Assembly (NCBI RefSeq): GCF_009690625.1
Contig: NZ_CP033878.1
Location: forward strand, 434,001 to 498,000
Length of the DNA: 64,000 bases
Direction of reading: 5' to 3'
DNA from: Halorhabdus sp. CBA1104
GTDB lineage: Archaea; Halobacteriota; Halobacteria; Halobacteriales; Haloarculaceae
Shown here: piece by piece, positions 62,263 to 64,000 of the stretch
Layout of the letters: each line of letters begins with the position of its first letter
Numbering within the stretch: position 1 is the stretch's first letter
Made by a program: the position numbers and the translations under genes
Notes under the pieces: generated by a model
What the model was told of the DNA's origin: nothing
What the model saw: only the letters and a program-made list of their open reading frames with translations
Databases searched by the model: none

Positions 62263-63084
62263 ATGACGACACCCGACGACTACCTCCGAGAACAGCTTGC
62301 GGAAAACGACCTCTCGACCCCCGACACTGCGATGGTGCTCGGGTCCGGGCTCGGCGGTATGACCGCAGAGATGGATATCGCGCTGTCGATCCCCTACGAG
62401 GAAGTCCCGACGCTCGAAGCTTCGACCGTCGAAGGCCACGTGGGCCGGTTCGTCGTCGGGACGGTTGGCGACGTCGACGTTCTGGCGATGGACGGCCGCG
62501 TCCACTATTATGAGTCCGGTGACATGGCACCGATCGTGGCCCCGATCCAGACGCTCGGTGAACTCGGCTGTGAACGGCTCGTCATCACGAACGCCGCCGG
62601 CGGGGTCAACGCTGACTTCGAGCCCGGCGACATCATGCTCATCGAGGATCATCTCAACATGATGGGGACCAACCCACTGCTCGGCCGGGCGGGACTGGGC
62701 GACGGACCGATGTTCCCGGACATGACCAACGCCTACAGCCCGGACCTGCTCGCGGAGGCTCGGGACCTGGCTGATGAATCCGACTTGACCATCTACGACG
62801 GTGGCGTCTATGCGGGCATGATGGGGCCGAGCTACGAGACGCCGGCCGAGATCGAGATGCTCGACACCCTCGGTGCGGACGCCGTCGGCATGTCGACGGT
62901 GCCCGAGACGATCGTCGCCAATCAGGTGGGGATGGACGTCGTTGGGATGTCCACCATCACGAACTACGCCGCCGGGGTCGTCGGCGACCCGCTCTCCCAC
63001 GAGGAAGTCGTCGAAACGATCGACGAAATCGAGGACAACCTCCGGACGTACGTCGCGACGCTGCTAGAGCGAATCGACGAGTAA
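62263..63084 (+). CDS. Purine-nucleoside phosphorylase (PNP/MTAP family)
   Basis: A 273-residue enzyme that splits purine nucleosides with phosphate to base and ribose 1-phosphate. Family segments: MVLGSGLGGMTAEMD (phosphate-binding, residues 24-38), GRVHYYESGDM (His/Tyr, about 79-89), VITNAAGGVNADFEPGDIMLIEDHLN (about 107-132) and YAGMMGPSYETPAEIEMLDTLGADAVGMSTVPETIVA (about 186-222) with the purine-site Glu. It probably joins uridine phosphorylase (at 3.8 kb) and the nucleoside importer in nucleoside catabolism. Confidence 0.95.
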   Translation: MTTPDDYLREQLAENDLSTPDTAMVLGSGLGGMTAEMDIALSIPYEEVPTLEASTVEGHVGRFVVGTVGDVDVLAMDGRVHYYESGDMAPIVAPIQTLGELGCERLVITNAAGGVNADFEPGDIMLIEDHLNMMGTNPLLGRAGLGDGPMFPDMTNAYSPDLLAEARDLADESDLTIYDGGVYAGMMGPSYETPAEIEMLDTLGADAVGMSTVPETIVANQVGMDVVGMSTITNYAAGVVGDPLSHEEVVETIDEIEDNLRTYVATLLERIDE

Positions 63085-63110
63085 CGTTCGAGCGACAGCG
63101 GCACCACTTT

Positions 63111-63197
63111 TTAGATGATGCTGATGGCAGCGTAGCCGACCGACGATCCGATCATCAACACGACGAGGAATACTGCGAGCATCTGCTGGCGATCCAT
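63111..63197 (-). CDS. 28-residue single-helix membrane peptide
   Basis: A tiny gene below normal ORF size limits: MDRQQMLAVFLVVLMIGSSVGYAAISII. It has an N-terminal charged start and one hydrophobic helix that fills almost the whole peptide. Haloarchaea have many conserved micro-membrane proteins of this form. It lies between the PNP and Taw2-type genes, 52 bases from the latter's stop. The support is composition and the good start, not homology. Confidence 0.6.
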   Translation of the reverse strand: MDRQQMLAVFLVVLMIGSSVGYAAISII

Positions 63198-63249
63198 ACC
63201 CGCCAGTCGTGACTCCGCGGAGAAAGGTGTTATCCTCGCCGCCGGCGCG

Positions 63250-64000
63250 TCAGTCTACCCGTGCGTCGATCACGACGTGGGCGACTCCTTCGCTGTAGGT
63301 CTTTATCTCGTTGGTGTCGAGAATCTCGACGGTCCGACCACGCTCGGATGCGGCCGTTCGCAGGCGCTCGATCGGTCGTTCGAAGACCAGGCGCTGTGGT
63401 GTGGCTTCGTGGAGGTGGACGACTCCACCGGGTTCGAGTGCCTCGAGTGCGGCGTCGAGATACTCGTAGGCGTCGTAGTAACCCATGACCACACGCTCGG
63501 CATCGACCCGCTCGACGACGTCCCGACAATCCGCTCGGTAGGGCCGCACGTGATCGGTCACGTCGTTGAGGCGCGCGTTCTCGAGTAAGTACTGGAAGGC
63601 CGTGGGATTACGCTCGACGGCCGTCACGTCCGCGCCCGCCCGGGCCATCGGGAGCGTGAAGTAGCCGATCCCGGCGAACATGTCCAGCACTGACTCGTCC
63701 GCGTCGCCCTCGACATCGCTGCTTGCGGCTTTGGCGCTCGCTCGATCCGTCGTCTCGCTTTGCTCGACGACGCGCCCCATCCGAGCGCGTTCCTCCTTGT
63801 TGCCGGGCGAGAACATAACCTCGCTGAGATCGAGCGCGTAACGCGTGCCGTGTTCTGTGTGGATCGTTTCTGTATCGCCCTCGCCAGCGATCACCTCGAC
63901 ATCGGGCTCGCGATGCTCACCGGCGATGCCACCGCGATCGAGAACGGTGTCGGCCTCGCCGTGGATCGATAGTAACGCCTCGCCGAGTTCGTGTGGGCGA
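63250..64000 (-). CDS. Trm5/Taw2-family tRNA methyl- or aminocarboxypropyl-transferase, 5' part outside window
   Basis: The window holds the last 249 or so residues of a gene continuing past the right edge. Segments: ALDLSEVMFSPGNKEERARMGR, motif I LDMFAGIGYFTLPMARAGADVTAVERNPTAFQYLLENARLNDV, and MGYYDAYEYLDAALEALEPGGVVHLHEATP. Trm5 methylates guanosine-37 of tRNA; Taw2 makes the side chain of wyosine in tRNA-Phe. The MGYYD region, in place of Trm5's NLP element, favours Taw2. Active in the cytoplasm on tRNA. Confidence 0.85.
   Translation of the reverse strand, partial: RPHELGEALLSIHGEADTVLDRGGIAGEHREPDVEVIAGEGDTETIHTEHGTRYALDLSEVMFSPGNKEERARMGRVVEQSETTDRASAKAASSDVEGDADESVLDMFAGIGYFTLPMARAGADVTAVERNPTAFQYLLENARLNDVTDHVRPYRADCRDVVERVDAERVVMGYYDAYEYLDAALEALEPGGVVHLHEATPQRLVFERPIERLRTAASERGRTVEILDTNEIKTYSEGVAHVVIDARVD

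Noticed and set aside
1-64000. CRISPR arrays, insertion sequences, rRNA genes or an origin of replication
   Set aside because: No regularly spaced direct repeats, transposase motifs, rRNA sequence, or Orc1/Cdc6 gene with origin boxes were found on reading both strands.

Overview
This 64 kb window is chromosomal DNA of a halophilic archaeon (class Halobacteria). The evidence is a high-GC genome with acidic proteins, archaeal informational genes (EF-2, EF-1A, EF-1beta, L21e, S10e-type uS10, Rpo4, Rpo11, TFS, NAC), Tat/lipobox signal peptides, leaderless-type TATA promoters and ATGA-coupled operons. A gene set with a split transketolase, transaldolase and ribulose-phosphate 3-epimerase suggests a sugar-using lineage such as Halorhabdus; that genus assignment is an inference.

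Layout. (1) 1-6 kb: a nucleoside-type BMP-family ABC importer (minus strand) diverges from uridine phosphorylase and a phosphohexomutase/phosphopentomutase, a nucleoside uptake and salvage module. (2) 6-11.5 kb: universal stress protein, HerA-type ATPase, EEP-family hydrolase, and an Lrp regulator coupled to an aminotransferase. (3) 11.6-22.9 kb: a type IV pilus locus with PilB, PilC (split here), and five small membrane/pilin-like proteins, one carrying a PKD domain. Convergent to it lies a 766-residue protein with a pilin-like N-terminus and a von Willebrand A domain, a candidate pilus adhesin. (4) 23-32 kb: zinc-protease-like protein, EF-2, aldo/keto reductase, homoserine dehydrogenase with its ACT partner, EF-1A, uS10 and tRNA-Ala(CGC). 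(5) 32-40 kb: HisF, a zinc-ribbon/CAP-like membrane protein, NhaC, and a classic archaeal informational cluster from Rpo11 through L21e, Rpo4, DUF655, KsgA and a HemK2-type methyltransferase. (6) 40-43.7 kb: UbiD, both aconitase X subunits and UbiX in one tight operon, the gene set of the anhydromevalonate-phosphate (archaeal mevalonate) route. (7) 45-51.5 kb: transketolase halves, transaldolase, a triosephosphate-isomerase-like protein, PRPP synthetase and ribulose-phosphate epimerase, a pentose-phosphate island. (8) 51.5-64 kb: TFS, a pilin, DHFR and thymidylate synthase, NAC/TrmI, an XPD-type helicase, purine nucleoside phosphorylase behind a perfect palindrome, and a Trm5/Taw2-type tRNA enzyme.

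A striking property of the sequence itself is that five otherwise normal genes (uridine phosphorylase, pilC, a pilus-locus gene, a membrane protein gene and PRPP synthetase) are each broken by what looks like exactly one missing base in a G or C run. Restoring one base in each run restores a full-length family protein, or an ATGA junction with the next gene. This points to homopolymer sequencing errors rather than pseudogenes, so I describe these as genes with their corrected extents. No CRISPR array, rRNA, insertion sequence or replication origin was seen.
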